The notes beneath the pieces are model-generated. The model saw nothing but the letters and a program-made list of their open reading frames with translations. It did no database searches and had not been told where the DNA came from. A DNA stretch of 64,000 nucleotides, from positions 5,394,001-5,458,000 of the forward strand of contig NZ_CP108677.1 in NCBI RefSeq assembly GCF_035994945.1, read 5' to 3'. The first letter of the stretch is position 1; every line of letters begins with the position of its first letter. A program made the translations under genes and the position numbers. This document shows positions 43,998 through 52,710 of the stretch, piece after piece. The stretch is from Streptomyces sp. NBC_01216. GTDB lineage: Bacteria; Actinomycetota; Actinomycetes; Streptomycetales; Streptomycetaceae.

Positions 43998-45754
43998 CGG
44001 CGGCCTTCCAGATGCCTGCGGTGCATCCACTTGGGCAGACCGGGAGCCTCCAGGAAACCCTCGGCGCGGCCGGCCGCGAGTCCGATGCGCAACAGGTCGG
44101 CGCTCTTCTCGAAGAGCATGAATCGAGGCTCCCAGATCGGTCGGTACTTGGCGTTGGCTCGGTACAGCGACTCGATCTGCCACCAGCGGGAGAAGAAGCC
44201 GAGCAGGGAACGCCACATGCGCAGCACGGGTCCCGCCCCGAGCTTCGAGCCGCGTTCGAAGACGGAACGGAACATCGCGAAGTTGAGGGAGACCTGAGTG
44301 ATCCCGATCTCCTCGGCGCGCTGGAGGAGCTCGATGACCATGAACTCCATCAGGCCGTTCTCGGAGTCCCGGTCACGGCGCATCAGATCCAGCGAAAGTC
44401 CCCTCGGTCCCCAGGGCACGAAGGACAGCACGGCCCGCAGCGTGCCGTCCGCGTCGGCGCACTCCAGCATCACGCAGCGGCCGTCGCGCGGGTCGCCGAG
44501 CCGGCCGAGCGCCATCGAGAAGCCACGCTCGGTCGCCCCGTCGCGCCAGTCGTCGGCCTTGCGCAGCAACTCGTCCATCTCCTCGGCGGGGACGTCCTCG
44601 TGCCGCCGGACGCGGACCCGGTATCCGGCCCGCCTCACCCGGTTGAACGCCTGCCGGACCGTGCGCATGGCACGGCCGTCGAGGGTGAACTCCGCGGTCT
44701 CCACGATCGCCTCGTCACCCAGCTCCAGAGCGTCCAGACCGTGCCGGGCGTAGACGGTGCCCGCCTCCTCGCTCGCGCCCATCACGGCCGGGATCCAGCC
44801 GTGCTCCCGGGCCTCGGCGAGCCAGGGCTCGATGGCCCCCGGCCATGCCTCCGGGTCGCCGATCGGGTCGCCCGAGGCCAGCGAGACCCCGCCGACGACC
44901 CGGTAGGCGACGGCCGCCTTCCCGCTCGTCGACCAGACGACGCTCTTCTCCCGGCGCAGCGCGAAGTAGCCCAGCGAGTCGCGGTCGCCGTGCTTGTCCA
45001 GCAGGACGCGCAGCCTGCCCTCGTCCTCCTCGGTCAGCGGGTCGACCGCCCGGCGCGAGCGGAACGCGGCGTAGAGCACGGCGACGAGCAGCAGGGTGGA
45101 CATCACGTTGACGGTGACGTCGACCCAGCCCGGGGCGGCGATCCCGTCGTAGGCCGTGTCGTCGGCGGCCAGCGTGATCAACCGCATCACGCCGTACCGC
45201 CAGCGGTCCAGGAAGGAGGAGCCGCCGGAGGAGGTGTCGGTCACGGTGACCAGCCCCGCGGCGAGCAGTGAGGTCACCAGCAGACCGCCGGTCGCCACGA
45301 TCGCCGCGAGCAGCGGGTTGGAGCGGTCGCCCTTGGCGTAGAACTCCTTGCGGCCCAGCAGCAGCGCGAGGACGAAGGCCGCGGTGAGGGTGAGCGAGAC
45401 CCAGTTCTGGGCGTGCCCCCGGATGTCGGGAAAGAGCATCGCGAGTGCGAACAGCAGCAGGAAGATCCCGCTGAGCACCATGTTGAGAATCCACGCGGCG
45501 CGCTTGCGGCGGCGCATGGTGACCGCCAGGAAGAGCGTGAAGACGCCCGAGGCGAAGCCCGCGGTCAGCAGGTACGGCGTGAAGTAGTCGTCCGTGTTGT
45601 GCCGGCGGAGGTCCTGCCCGAGCGAGACCCAGACGGCGCTCAGGAAGTTGATGAACGTGACGACACGCAGATACCAGACGGCGAACGCGGCGCTGCGCCG
45701 CGACCGGGCGGTTCCCCCGGGTGCTCCTTCGGCGGACAAACGGACCTCTCCCAT
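43994..45754 (-). CDS. MprF-like phosphatidylglycerol lysyltransferase domain protein
   Basis: A 586-residue protein. Residues 25-240 hold about six membrane helices (YLRVVTFINFLSAVWVSLG, AAWILNMVLSGIFLLLFALA, LTLTAAFVLALLLGRKEF). The C-terminal 340 residues form an LPG-synthase (DUF2156-type, GNAT-like) domain: RREKSVVWSTSGKAAVAYRV, VSLASGDPIGDPEAWPGAIE, GFSMALGRLGDPRDGRCVML, and LMRRDRDSENGLMEFMVIEL. Such enzymes transfer an amino acid from aminoacyl-tRNA to phosphatidylglycerol and lower the negative charge of the membrane, giving resistance to cationic peptides. The amino acid is not known. The rhomboid-like gene follows with a GTGA overlap. Confidence 0.88.
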   Translation of the reverse strand: MGEVRLSAEGAPGGTARSRRSAAFAVWYLRVVTFINFLSAVWVSLGQDLRRHNTDDYFTPYLLTAGFASGVFTLFLAVTMRRRKRAAWILNMVLSGIFLLLFALAMLFPDIRGHAQNWVSLTLTAAFVLALLLGRKEFYAKGDRSNPLLAAIVATGGLLVTSLLAAGLVTVTDTSSGGSSFLDRWRYGVMRLITLAADDTAYDGIAAPGWVDVTVNVMSTLLLVAVLYAAFRSRRAVDPLTEEDEGRLRVLLDKHGDRDSLGYFALRREKSVVWSTSGKAAVAYRVVGGVSLASGDPIGDPEAWPGAIEPWLAEAREHGWIPAVMGASEEAGTVYARHGLDALELGDEAIVETAEFTLDGRAMRTVRQAFNRVRRAGYRVRVRRHEDVPAEEMDELLRKADDWRDGATERGFSMALGRLGDPRDGRCVMLECADADGTLRAVLSFVPWGPRGLSLDLMRRDRDSENGLMEFMVIELLQRAEEIGITQVSLNFAMFRSVFERGSKLGAGPVLRMWRSLLGFFSRWWQIESLYRANAKYRPIWEPRFMLFEKSADLLRIGLAAGRAEGFLEAPGLPKWMHRRHLEGRR

Positions 45755-45850
45755 GAAAAGCGATCATATGGGGCATCGCTCCTCGTGTCGGGGCGCCGGA
45801 GAGGGCCGCCGCACGTGGCGGAGCCGTCTCCGTCGCCCCGGCAGGCTCTC

Positions 45851-46954
45851 TCAGTCCACCCCGCCCGGAACGTCCACCGGCTCCCCGGGAGTGGTCGGCT
45901 CCTGGGAAAGCGGCTCCTCGGGCCGCTCCGGCAGCTCCGCCGCGAGTGCCGCGGCGGCCTGGACGAGGGGCAGAGCGAGCAGTGCCCCGGTTCCCTCACC
46001 CACCGAGACGCCGTGGTCGAGCAGGGGGTTGAGCGCCATCCGGTCCAGCGCCTTGGCCTGGGCCGGCTCACCGCTCACCTGGCCCGCCAGCCACCAGTCC
46101 GGCGCCCGGAACGCCGCCCGCTGCGCCACCAGCGCGCAGGCCGCGCCGACCACACCGTCCAGGAGCACCGGCATCCGGCGCACCGCGCTCTGCAGCAGGA
46201 ACCCGGTCGTCGCGGCCAGATCCGCCCCGCCCACCGCCGCCAGCAGCTCCAGCTGGTCGCCGAGCACCGGCCGCGCCCGCCGCAGCGCGTCCCGTACGGC
46301 CGCGCACTTGCGCATCCAGGCCAGATCGTCGATCCCGGCGCCGCCCCGGCCGGTGACCACCGAGGCGTCCGTCCCGCACAGCGCCGCGATCAGAGTGGCG
46401 GCCGGCGTGGTGCCGCCGACACTCAGGTCGCCGAGCACCACCAGGTCCGTTCCGGAATCGGCCTCCTCGTCCGCGATCGCCATGCCGAGGCGGATCGCGG
46501 CCTCGGTCTCCTCGGCCGTCATCGCGTTCTCGACATCGATCCGTCCGCTCCCACGCCGCACCCGGTGCCGTACCACCTCGGCGGGCAGCAGCTCCGGGTC
46601 GCAGTCGAGACCCGCGTCCACCACCCGCACCGGCACCCCCGCCGCGCGGGCCAGCACCGCCACCGGGCTCTCGCCGTCCAGGACCGCGCGGACCAGCGCG
46701 TACGCGCCGCCGGCCGGGCGTCCGGACACTTCGCGCGAGGCCACCCCGTGATCGCCCGCGAACAGCACCACCCGCGGCTGCTCGATCGCGCGCACCATGA
46801 CCGTGCCCTGCGCGGCGGACAGCCATTCGCCCAGTTCGTCGAGCCGGCCGAGCGCGCCGGGCGGGACGGTCAGCCGTTCCCGACGCTCTTCGGCGTCACG
46901 CCGAATCCCCCCGTCGGGGCGCTCGATCAGATCGGAGAAGTCGTCCAGGTTCAC
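45851..46954 (-). CDS. cobT: Nicotinate-nucleotide-dimethylbenzimidazole phosphoribosyltransferase
   Basis: A 367-residue enzyme that makes alpha-ribazole phosphate from dimethylbenzimidazole and nicotinate mononucleotide for the lower ligand of cobalamin. Landmarks are VVLFAGDHGVASREVSG, VRVVDAGLDCDPELLP, LVVLGDLSVGGTTPAATLIA, LDHGVSVGEGTGALLALPLV, with the catalytic glutamate in SVGEGTG. The GTG start at 46954 has GGCGGAA close upstream. The C-terminus has a Pro/Glu-rich extension. It lies 45 bases downstream of the cobU fusion gene on the same strand, so the two form an operon. Confidence 0.95.
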   Translation of the reverse strand: MNLDDFSDLIERPDGGIRRDAEERRERLTVPPGALGRLDELGEWLSAAQGTVMVRAIEQPRVVLFAGDHGVASREVSGRPAGGAYALVRAVLDGESPVAVLARAAGVPVRVVDAGLDCDPELLPAEVVRHRVRRGSGRIDVENAMTAEETEAAIRLGMAIADEEADSGTDLVVLGDLSVGGTTPAATLIAALCGTDASVVTGRGGAGIDDLAWMRKCAAVRDALRRARPVLGDQLELLAAVGGADLAATTGFLLQSAVRRMPVLLDGVVGAACALVAQRAAFRAPDWWLAGQVSGEPAQAKALDRMALNPLLDHGVSVGEGTGALLALPLVQAAAALAAELPERPEEPLSQEPTTPGEPVDVPGGVD

Positions 46955-46999
46955 GGTTCCGCCTTGTGAGATCAGCGAGGGCCATCGATGATCCGCACC

Positions 47000-48202
47000 C
47001 TACCCGCGCAGGGTCAGCGCCTGGCCGGCGACGACCAGCAGGACGTGCTCGCACTCCGCGGCGAACGCCGCGTTCAGCCGGCCCAGCTCGTCCCGGAAGC
47101 GCCGTCCGGACGCCGTCGCCGGCACCACCCCCGCCCCCACCTCGTTCGTCACCGCCACGACCGTGCGACGAGTGGCCCGCAACGCCTCCACCAGCTCCGC
47201 GGTCCGGGCCTGGACCTCCTCCCGCCCGCCGTCCGCCCACCGCTCGTCGCCCCAGGCGCCGGCCCGGTCCATGACGTCCGTCAGCCACAGCGACAGACAG
47301 TCGATCAGCAGCGGCGGCCCCTCCCGCGCCAGCAGCGGGACGAGCTCGCAGGTCTCCTCCGTGCGCCAGGACCCCGGCCGCCGCTCCCGGTGCAGACGCA
47401 CCCGCCGGTCCCACTCCGCGTCGTCCTCGCGCACCCCGCCGGTCGCCACGTACACCACCTCGGGGAACGACTCCAGGCGCCGCTCGGCCTCCACCGACTT
47501 GCCCGAACGGGCCCCACCGGTCACCAGGGTGCGGCGCGGCACGTCGGGCACCGCGTGGTACTCGCCGACGCACAGGGTCGTACCGTCCGGCACCGTCCGC
47601 GCCCCGGCCGCCGCCAGCCGCCGGTCGAGCTCGGCCCCCCACGGGGCGTCGTGGTCGAGGTGCACGGCCACGACGTCGGTGCCCGGCCCGATCGCCCCGG
47701 CCGCCCGCAGCCGGGCCGCCGCGTCGGGCCTGCCGGTGAGGTCCGCGAGGACCATGTCGTACGGCCGCGCGCGGTCGTCGTGCAGTCCCGCGGCGGCGCC
47801 GCCCGGCGGCAGGTAGAGCAGCCGCTCGCCGTCCGGGGCGGTCACCTCGTACCCCGTACCCGGGGAGTCCATCGGCACCGCGCGCACCCGGTGTCCGCTG
47901 ATCAGGGTCAGTTCCCGCCCGTCCGGCACCCGTACCGCGGTCGGCAGGCCCGCCGGCACCTCGACGGCCGGACCGTCGTGCGGATGGGTCAGCAGCACCT
48001 GCCGCACACCCACCAGGGAGTGCCCCGCCCTGGCGGCGGCCAGCGCCGCTCCCGGCGTCAGATCCAGCAACAGCGCACCGTCCACGAGTACGGCTGTCGC
48101 GGCCCGCGCTCCGACACCGCGGGCGGTCGCGCAGACGGCGCACGGGCAGTCGGGGCGGGGGAGTCCGAGGGGGGCACCGGTGCCGAGCAGAGTCAGTTCC
48201 AC
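47000..48202 (-). CDS. cobU: MBL-fold domain fused to adenosylcobinamide kinase/guanylyltransferase
   Basis: A 400-residue fusion. Residues 1-215 form a metallo-beta-lactamase-like domain: VELTLLGTGAPLGLPRPDC, ALLLDLTPGAALAAARA, VLLTHPHDGPAVEV and VVAVHLDHDAPW. The usual HxHxDH signature reads HPHDG here, keeping two His but losing the later Asp-His, so metal hydrolysis is doubtful. Residues 225-400 are CobU: the P-loop TLVTGGARSGKSVEAERR, VYVATGGVREDDAEW, LLIDCLSLWLTDVMDRAGAW and TVVAVTNEVGAGVVPATASG. CobU phosphorylates adenosylcobinamide and adds GMP. The GTG at 48202 has GGGAGGAT 8 bases upstream. cobT follows after 45 bases. Confidence 0.93.
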   Translation of the reverse strand: MELTLLGTGAPLGLPRPDCPCAVCATARGVGARAATAVLVDGALLLDLTPGAALAAARAGHSLVGVRQVLLTHPHDGPAVEVPAGLPTAVRVPDGRELTLISGHRVRAVPMDSPGTGYEVTAPDGERLLYLPPGGAAAGLHDDRARPYDMVLADLTGRPDAAARLRAAGAIGPGTDVVAVHLDHDAPWGAELDRRLAAAGARTVPDGTTLCVGEYHAVPDVPRRTLVTGGARSGKSVEAERRLESFPEVVYVATGGVREDDAEWDRRVRLHRERRPGSWRTEETCELVPLLAREGPPLLIDCLSLWLTDVMDRAGAWGDERWADGGREEVQARTAELVEALRATRRTVVAVTNEVGAGVVPATASGRRFRDELGRLNAAFAAECEHVLLVVAGQALTLRG

Positions 48203-48293
48203 GCACTGATCCTCCCGCGCCGCCGCGACGGGTGCGCGCCCGGCTACGCTGCGGGCAGGAAACCGATCATCCGGTGAACCCCAGGAGGCGGAC

Positions 48294-48500
48294 ATGGCAT
48301 GGACGTGGCGTTTCGAGAAGTCCGACGGCACGGAGGTCCGGCCGGCGGTGGCGCCGGACGAGTTCACGACCCAGGGTGACGCCGAGTCCTGGATCGGCGA
48401 GAACTGGAAGGACCTCCTGGAGGGCGGCGCGGACCAGGTCGTCCTCTCCGAGGACGGCGCCCGGATCTACGGACCGATGCCCCTGGACGCGGAGGCGTAG
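48294..48500 (+). CDS. Small conserved-looking acidic protein
   Basis: A 68-residue protein: MAWTWRFEKSDGTEVRPAVA, then DEFTTQGDAESWIGENWKDL and LEGGADQVVLSEDGARIYGP. AGGAGG stands 6 bases before the ATG. The Trp-rich start and the acidic helix suggest a compact soluble protein, but I recognise no named family. It is divergent from the cobU gene and ends before the terminator at 48516-48556. Confidence 0.78.
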   Translation: MAWTWRFEKSDGTEVRPAVAPDEFTTQGDAESWIGENWKDLLEGGADQVVLSEDGARIYGPMPLDAEA

Positions 48501-48515
48501 CCGCCCCCTCGTGCG

Positions 48516-48556
48516 CCACCCGTCCCGCCGGGGAACCCCCGGCCCGGGACGGGTGG
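48516..48556. terminator. Bidirectional terminator
   Basis: A 12-bp perfect outer stem (48516-48527 with 48545-48556, CCACCCGTCCCG) with a further inner hairpin, 15 bases after the small protein gene and 33 bases beyond the methyltransferase stop. Confidence 0.65.
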
Positions 48557-48589
48557 AACACCTCCGGGCGGAGGCCGCGCGACAGGACG

Positions 48590-49366
48590 TCAGCCCCGGA
48601 CGCCGCACAGGTGCAGCAGGGCGGCCACCCGCCGGTACGGCTCGGTGCGGCCCGCCCGGTCCTCGGCTGCGAGCAGCCGCTCCAGCTCCTCCGCGGCGGG
48701 CAGCCCCACATCGCCCGCCACACTGTCGGTCAGCACCCGCACCCCGTACCAGGCGTGCAGCGGCGCCGCGATCCCGGCGAGCGTCGCCGTCAGCGCGTCG
48801 AGCCGGTCGGCGCGCACCGTGAGCCCGTTGTCGTCCGTGTACGTGTCCGATTCGAAGCCGGCCAGCGCGCCCGTCCAGTCCCCGGCCAGCGCCGGCCGCA
48901 GGGCCAGCGCCTCCGCGTTCCGCACGACCAGCGACAGCAGCCCGCCGGGCGCCAGCATCCGGGCCAGGCCCGCGATCAGCGCGTCCGGCTCGTCCGCGTA
49001 CATGAGCACGCCGTGGCAGAGCACCACGTCGAAGCTGCCCGGCAGGAAGTGCACACCGGTCTCACGACCGTCCCCCTCGATCAGCCGGACCCGCTCACGG
49101 ATCCCGGCCGGCTCGGTGGCCAGGGACTCACGGGCCGCCTTGAGCAGCTCCGGATCGGCCTCCAGACCGGTCACCGTGTGCCCGGCCCGGGCCAGCCGCA
49201 GGGTCTGCAGACCCTGCCCCATGCCCGCGTCGAGGACGCGCAGCCGCTGCCCGACGGGATACCGCGCGGATATCTGCTCGTCCAGCTGCCGCGCCACCAG
49301 TTCCTGCCGGACGGTGTCCCGCAGCCCCCCCTGGCCGGTCGGCCAGGGGGAGACGGCCGGAAGCAC
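48590..49366 (-). CDS. Class I SAM-dependent methyltransferase
   Basis: A 258-residue protein. Motif I is RLRVLDAGMGQGLQTLRLA (DAGxGxG, the SAM-binding loop), followed by the acidic residue in VTGLEADPELLKAARE. Motif II-III segments are FDVVLCHGVLMYADEPDALI and LARMLAPGGLLSLVVRN. Substrate unknown; the fold is that of methyltransferases acting on small molecules, lipids or tRNA (SmtA/CmoM-like). The start is uncertain: the frame is open far upstream into the DUF3043 gene, so I chose the GTG at 49366, which places motif I at about residue 45. The DUF3043 gene lies just upstream on the same strand. Confidence 0.83.
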   Translation of the reverse strand: MLPAVSPWPTGQGGLRDTVRQELVARQLDEQISARYPVGQRLRVLDAGMGQGLQTLRLARAGHTVTGLEADPELLKAARESLATEPAGIRERVRLIEGDGRETGVHFLPGSFDVVLCHGVLMYADEPDALIAGLARMLAPGGLLSLVVRNAEALALRPALAGDWTGALAGFESDTYTDDNGLTVRADRLDALTATLAGIAAPLHAWYGVRVLTDSVAGDVGLPAAEELERLLAAEDRAGRTEPYRRVAALLHLCGVRG

Positions 49367-49401
49367 CGGACTGTCCGTGCCGGTGCCGCAACCGTCCCCG
49401 C

Positions 49402-49992
49402 TCAGGGCCGCTCTCCGCGCTTGACCTGCGGCTTCGGAAGTCGCAGTCGGCGCATCTGCAGGGTGCGCATCAGGCCGTAGGCCATGGCACCGCGCTTCGG
49501 CTCGTCCGGGAAACGCGCGTTCAGCTGCTTCTTCAGGCGGAGCCACAGCCCGATCGAGTCGATGACGATCAGGACGATCACGGCGAGCCAGAGCAGCAGC
49601 GAGATGTTCTGCAGCGTCCGGATCATGGAAAGGACCAGGATCACCACGGCCATCGGGAGGAAGAACTCCGCGATGGCGAAGCGCGAGTCCACGAAGTCGC
49701 GGACGAAACGGCGCACCGGACCCTTGTCACGGGCCGGCAGATAGCGCTCGTCACCACTGGCCAGCGCCTCGCGCTGACGGGCGAGATCGGCACGGCGGGC
49801 CTCGCGCTGGCGCTTGGCTGCCTCCTTGCGGTCGGTCGGCACCGTCGCGGCGCGACGGCGCTGGGTCTGCGCCTCGCTCCGCTTCGGCGTCGGGCGGCCC
49901 TTGGGGGCCTGCGGGTCGCGGGACTGCTTGGAGAGGTCCGCCGTCACCTGCTCGGTGGGGGCCTTCTCTGCGTTGGAACGGCTACGGAACAC
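49402..49992 (-). CDS. DUF3043 domain-containing membrane protein
   Basis: A 196-residue protein. The first 90 residues are charged, probably a flexible cytoplasmic segment (KQSRDPQAPKGRPTPKRSEA, KEAAKRQREARRADLARQRE). Two adjacent membrane helices follow (FAIAEFFLPMAVVILVLSMI, NISLLLWLAVIVLIVIDSIG), then a short basic C-terminus (LRLKKQLNARFPDEPKRGAM). This is the DUF3043 pattern of actinobacteria, function unknown. I start at GTG 49992 (VFRSRSNAEKAP); a TTG at 50001 would add three residues. No ribosome site is seen, so a leaderless transcript is possible. Confidence 0.87.
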   Translation of the reverse strand: MFRSRSNAEKAPTEQVTADLSKQSRDPQAPKGRPTPKRSEAQTQRRRAATVPTDRKEAAKRQREARRADLARQREALASGDERYLPARDKGPVRRFVRDFVDSRFAIAEFFLPMAVVILVLSMIRTLQNISLLLWLAVIVLIVIDSIGLWLRLKKQLNARFPDEPKRGAMAYGLMRTLQMRRLRLPKPQVKRGERP

Positions 49993-50262
49993 AAAACCCA
50001 AGGGTACGTGGTGCGAGGCATGGACCCCAGCCCCGCCGGGAACGATCCGCTAACAGCCCGCGTCCGTGGGGGTACGTGAGGACGACACGCGGGGTCTCCC
50101 GGAGGGCCGTCTACTCCCTGGGCCGGAGACCGCTCGCGGGCAGTCGTCCTTGGGGAGGAGCACATCCGCCCCCGAACAGTGCGGTAATAGAGGCAGGGAC
50201 CGTACTGTGGATCCTGTTGGAGTGCTTGAGCCAAGTCCGTCAGAAGGGGGCGCGCGAAGCCC

Positions 50263-51060
50263 ATGAGCGGTGTCATGAAGCGTATGGGGATGATCTTCCG
50301 CGCGAAGGCAAACAAGGCCCTTGACCGGGCCGAGGATCCGCGCGAGACCCTTGATTACTCCTACCAGAAGCAGCTGGAGCTGCTGCAGAAGGTCCGGCGG
50401 GGTGTCGCCGACGTGGCCACCTCGCGCAAGCGGCTCGAACTGCAGCTGAACCAGCTCCAGGGCCAGTCCGCCAAGCTGGAGGACCAGGGCCGCAAGGCGC
50501 TGGCGCTCGGCCGCGAGGACCTGGCGCGCGAGGCGCTGTCCCGACGGGCGGCGCTGCAGCAGCAGGTCAGCGACCTGGAGGTGCAGCACCAGACGCTGCA
50601 GGGCGAGGAGGAGAAGCTCACCCTGGCCGCGCAGCGGCTGCAGGCCAAGGTCGACGCCTTCCGTACGAAGAAGGAGACGATCAAGGCGACCTACACGGCG
50701 GCCCAGGCCCAGACCCGCATCGCCGAGTCGTTCTCCGGCATCTCGGAGGAGATGAGCGACGTCGGCGTGGCCATCCAGCGGGCCGAGGACAAGACGGCCC
50801 AGCTCCAGGCGAGGGCCGGTGCCATCGACGAGCTGCTCGCCTCGGGCGCGCTCGACGACCAGTCCGGTCTGGCCAAGGACGACATCCAGGCGGAGCTCGA
50901 CCGGCTGTCCGGTGGTTCGGACGTCGAGCTGGAACTCCAGCGGATGAAGGCCGAGCTCGCCGGCGGCGGCTCCGCCTCGCAGCAGGCGATCGAGGGCGGC
51001 GACGGAACGGCCGCGCCGCAGGACCAGGAGCAGTCCCACCCCCGTTTCGACAAGCAGTAA
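50263..51060 (+). CDS. pspA: PspA/IM30 (ESCRT-III-like) membrane stress protein
   Basis: A 265-residue protein, almost entirely helical coiled coil. The N-terminal amphipathic helix (MSGVMKRMGMIFRAKANKAL) binds membranes. The core is typical of PspA/Vipp1: DPRETLDYSYQKQLELLQKV, QLQGQSAKLEDQGRKALALG and TAAQAQTRIAESFSGISEEM. The C-terminal tail is Gly/Gln/Ala-rich. PspA proteins form rods or rings that support damaged membranes. The leader has a weak GAAGGGGG ribosome site. The PspAA gene follows after 22 bases, so they form one unit that ends at the terminator at 51378-51423. Confidence 0.95.
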   Translation: MSGVMKRMGMIFRAKANKALDRAEDPRETLDYSYQKQLELLQKVRRGVADVATSRKRLELQLNQLQGQSAKLEDQGRKALALGREDLAREALSRRAALQQQVSDLEVQHQTLQGEEEKLTLAAQRLQAKVDAFRTKKETIKATYTAAQAQTRIAESFSGISEEMSDVGVAIQRAEDKTAQLQARAGAIDELLASGALDDQSGLAKDDIQAELDRLSGGSDVELELQRMKAELAGGGSASQQAIEGGDGTAAPQDQEQSHPRFDKQ

Positions 51061-51082
51061 CGAGCTCTTCGAGGAGCGCATC

Positions 51083-51361
51083 ATGATCGTGAGGATCATG
51101 GGGGAGGGCCAGTGGAAACTGGCCGACGATCGTTTCAACGAGCTGAACCGCCTGGACGCGGAACTGCTGGCTGAGATGGAGTCGGGCGACGCGGACGGCT
51201 TCCGCCACACGCTCGGAGCCCTGCTCGACGCGGTCCGCCGTCTCGGCGACACCCTTCCCGACGACTCGCTGGAGCCGTCGGAGCTGATCCTTCCGTCCGC
51301 GGACGCGACCCTCGACGAGGTGCGCGAGATGCTCTCCGACGACGGCCTCATCCCGGGCTGA
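51083..51361 (+). CDS. PspA-associated protein (PspAA type)
   Basis: A 92-residue acidic protein starting MIVRIMGEGQWKLADDRFNE with the conserved helix LNRLDAELLAEMESGDADGF and the ending LDEVREMLSDDGLIPG. This is the small PspAA protein that pairs with PspA in actinobacteria and other bacteria; it is thought to join the PspA stress response, but its biochemical role is not settled. The ATG at 51083 has GAGGAG 8 bases upstream. Confidence 0.88.
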   Translation: MIVRIMGEGQWKLADDRFNELNRLDAELLAEMESGDADGFRHTLGALLDAVRRLGDTLPDDSLEPSELILPSADATLDEVREMLSDDGLIPG

Positions 51362-51377
51362 GAGCCGGCACTCCACA

Positions 51378-51423
51378 CCGTCCGGTGCCCCGCCGCTCCC
51401 CGGAGCGGCGGGGCACCGGACGG
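51378..51423 (+). terminator. Strong terminator after the pspA operon
   Basis: A 22-bp perfect stem (51378-51399 with 51402-51423) with a 2-base apex, 16 bases after the PspAA stop. It separates pspA from the kinase gene. Confidence 0.85.
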
Positions 51424-51483
51424 CCGGCCCGGAAGCACCGCCGCGTACCGCCGCCGCCCGCGCACCCCGTACCGTTGCTCGGC

Positions 51484-52710
51484 GTGACCCCTCCCGGCAC
51501 CGCCTTCGACCGCTCCCGTGACTGGCTGCGCGCCCACCCGCTCGCCCTCGACGGGACGCTGGCGTTCGCCGTGCTGGTCTGTATGGTCGCCGGGTCCTTC
51601 GCCGACCCCCATGGCAGCCCCAACGGCCCCACCTTCGGCGACCGCGCCCCCGACGCCGCCGGCGTCGTGCTGATGGTGCTCGGGGCCGCCGCCCTCGTCC
51701 CGCGCCGCCGCCGCCCGCTCCCCGTCCTCGCCTTCACCTGCGCCGTCACCCTCGTCGAGCTGGTCAGCGACGACCGCCCCGCCCCGGTCGCCATGAGCGC
51801 CGTGATCGCGCTCTACACGGTCGCCGCCCGCACGGACCGCCCCACCACCTGGCGGGTCGGCCTCGCCACCATGGCCGTGCTCACGGCGGCGGCCATGTTC
51901 TTCGGCCCCACCCCCTGGTACGCCCAGGAGAACCTCGGCGTCTTCGCCTGGACCGGCATGGCCGCCGCCGCGGGAGACGCCGTCCGGAGCCGCCGCGCCG
52001 TCGTCGACGCCATCCGCGAGCGTGCCGAGCGCGCCGAACGGACCCGGGAGGAGGAGGCGCGGCGCCGGGTCGCCGAGGAACGCCTGCGTATCGCGCGCGA
52101 CCTGCACGACGTCGTCGCGCACCACATCGCCCTGGTCAACGTCCAGGCCGGGGTCGCGGCCCATGTCATGGACAAGCGCCCCGACCAGGCCAAAGAGGCC
52201 CTCGCGCACGTGCGCGACGCCAGCCGCTCGGCGCTCGACGAACTGCGTGCCACCGTCGGTCTGCTGCGGCAGTCCGGCGACCCGGAGGCGCCCACCGAGC
52301 CCGCGCCCGGACTCGCCGTCCTCGACGGGCTGCTCGACACCTTCCGCAACGCCGGCCTGCCCGTCGCGCTGGCCCGGACCGACGAACGCGCCGGCCTGCC
52401 CGCGACCGTCGACCTCGCCGCGTACCGGATCATCCAGGAGGCGCTGACCAACGTGCGCAAGCACGCCGGACAGGATGCCAAGGCCGAGGTGAGCGTCGTA
52501 CGGGTCGGCCGGACCGTCGAGATCACCGTCCTGGACGACGGCGCGCCCCAGCCGGTGCCGCCGGCCGGGACCGGCGGTCACGGCCTGCTCGGCATGCGCG
52601 AACGCGTCACCGCCCTCGGCGGAACGCTGACGGCCGCGCCCCGCTACGGCGGCGGCTTCCGCGTCCAGGCGATACTGCCGGCGACGGCCCGCGCGGGGGA
52701 GGACGGATGA
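51484..52710 (+). CDS. Two-component sensor histidine kinase (NarL/HisKA_3 type)
   Basis: A 408-residue kinase. The N-terminal half has about four or five membrane helices (GTLAFAVLVCMVAGSFAD, AAGVVLMVLGAAALVPRR, RVGLATMAVLTAAAMFFGPT). The dimerisation/phosphoacceptor segment is RLRIARDLHDVVAHHIALVN, with the reactive His in DLHDVVAHH. The ATPase domain has YRIIQEALTNVRKHAG and GGHGLLGMRERVTALGGTL. The signal is unknown. The start at GTG 51484 is preferred because the earlier frame (from 51385) lies inside the terminator. The response regulator gene overlaps by 4 bases (ATGA at 52707-52710). Confidence 0.93.
   Translation: MTPPGTAFDRSRDWLRAHPLALDGTLAFAVLVCMVAGSFADPHGSPNGPTFGDRAPDAAGVVLMVLGAAALVPRRRRPLPVLAFTCAVTLVELVSDDRPAPVAMSAVIALYTVAARTDRPTTWRVGLATMAVLTAAAMFFGPTPWYAQENLGVFAWTGMAAAAGDAVRSRRAVVDAIRERAERAERTREEEARRRVAEERLRIARDLHDVVAHHIALVNVQAGVAAHVMDKRPDQAKEALAHVRDASRSALDELRATVGLLRQSGDPEAPTEPAPGLAVLDGLLDTFRNAGLPVALARTDERAGLPATVDLAAYRIIQEALTNVRKHAGQDAKAEVSVVRVGRTVEITVLDDGAPQPVPPAGTGGHGLLGMRERVTALGGTLTAAPRYGGGFRVQAILPATARAGEDG

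Noticed and set aside
51385..51483. N-terminal extension of the histidine kinase from 51385
   Set aside because: The first part would be inside the 22-bp terminator hairpin; the GTG at 51484 gives a normal start.
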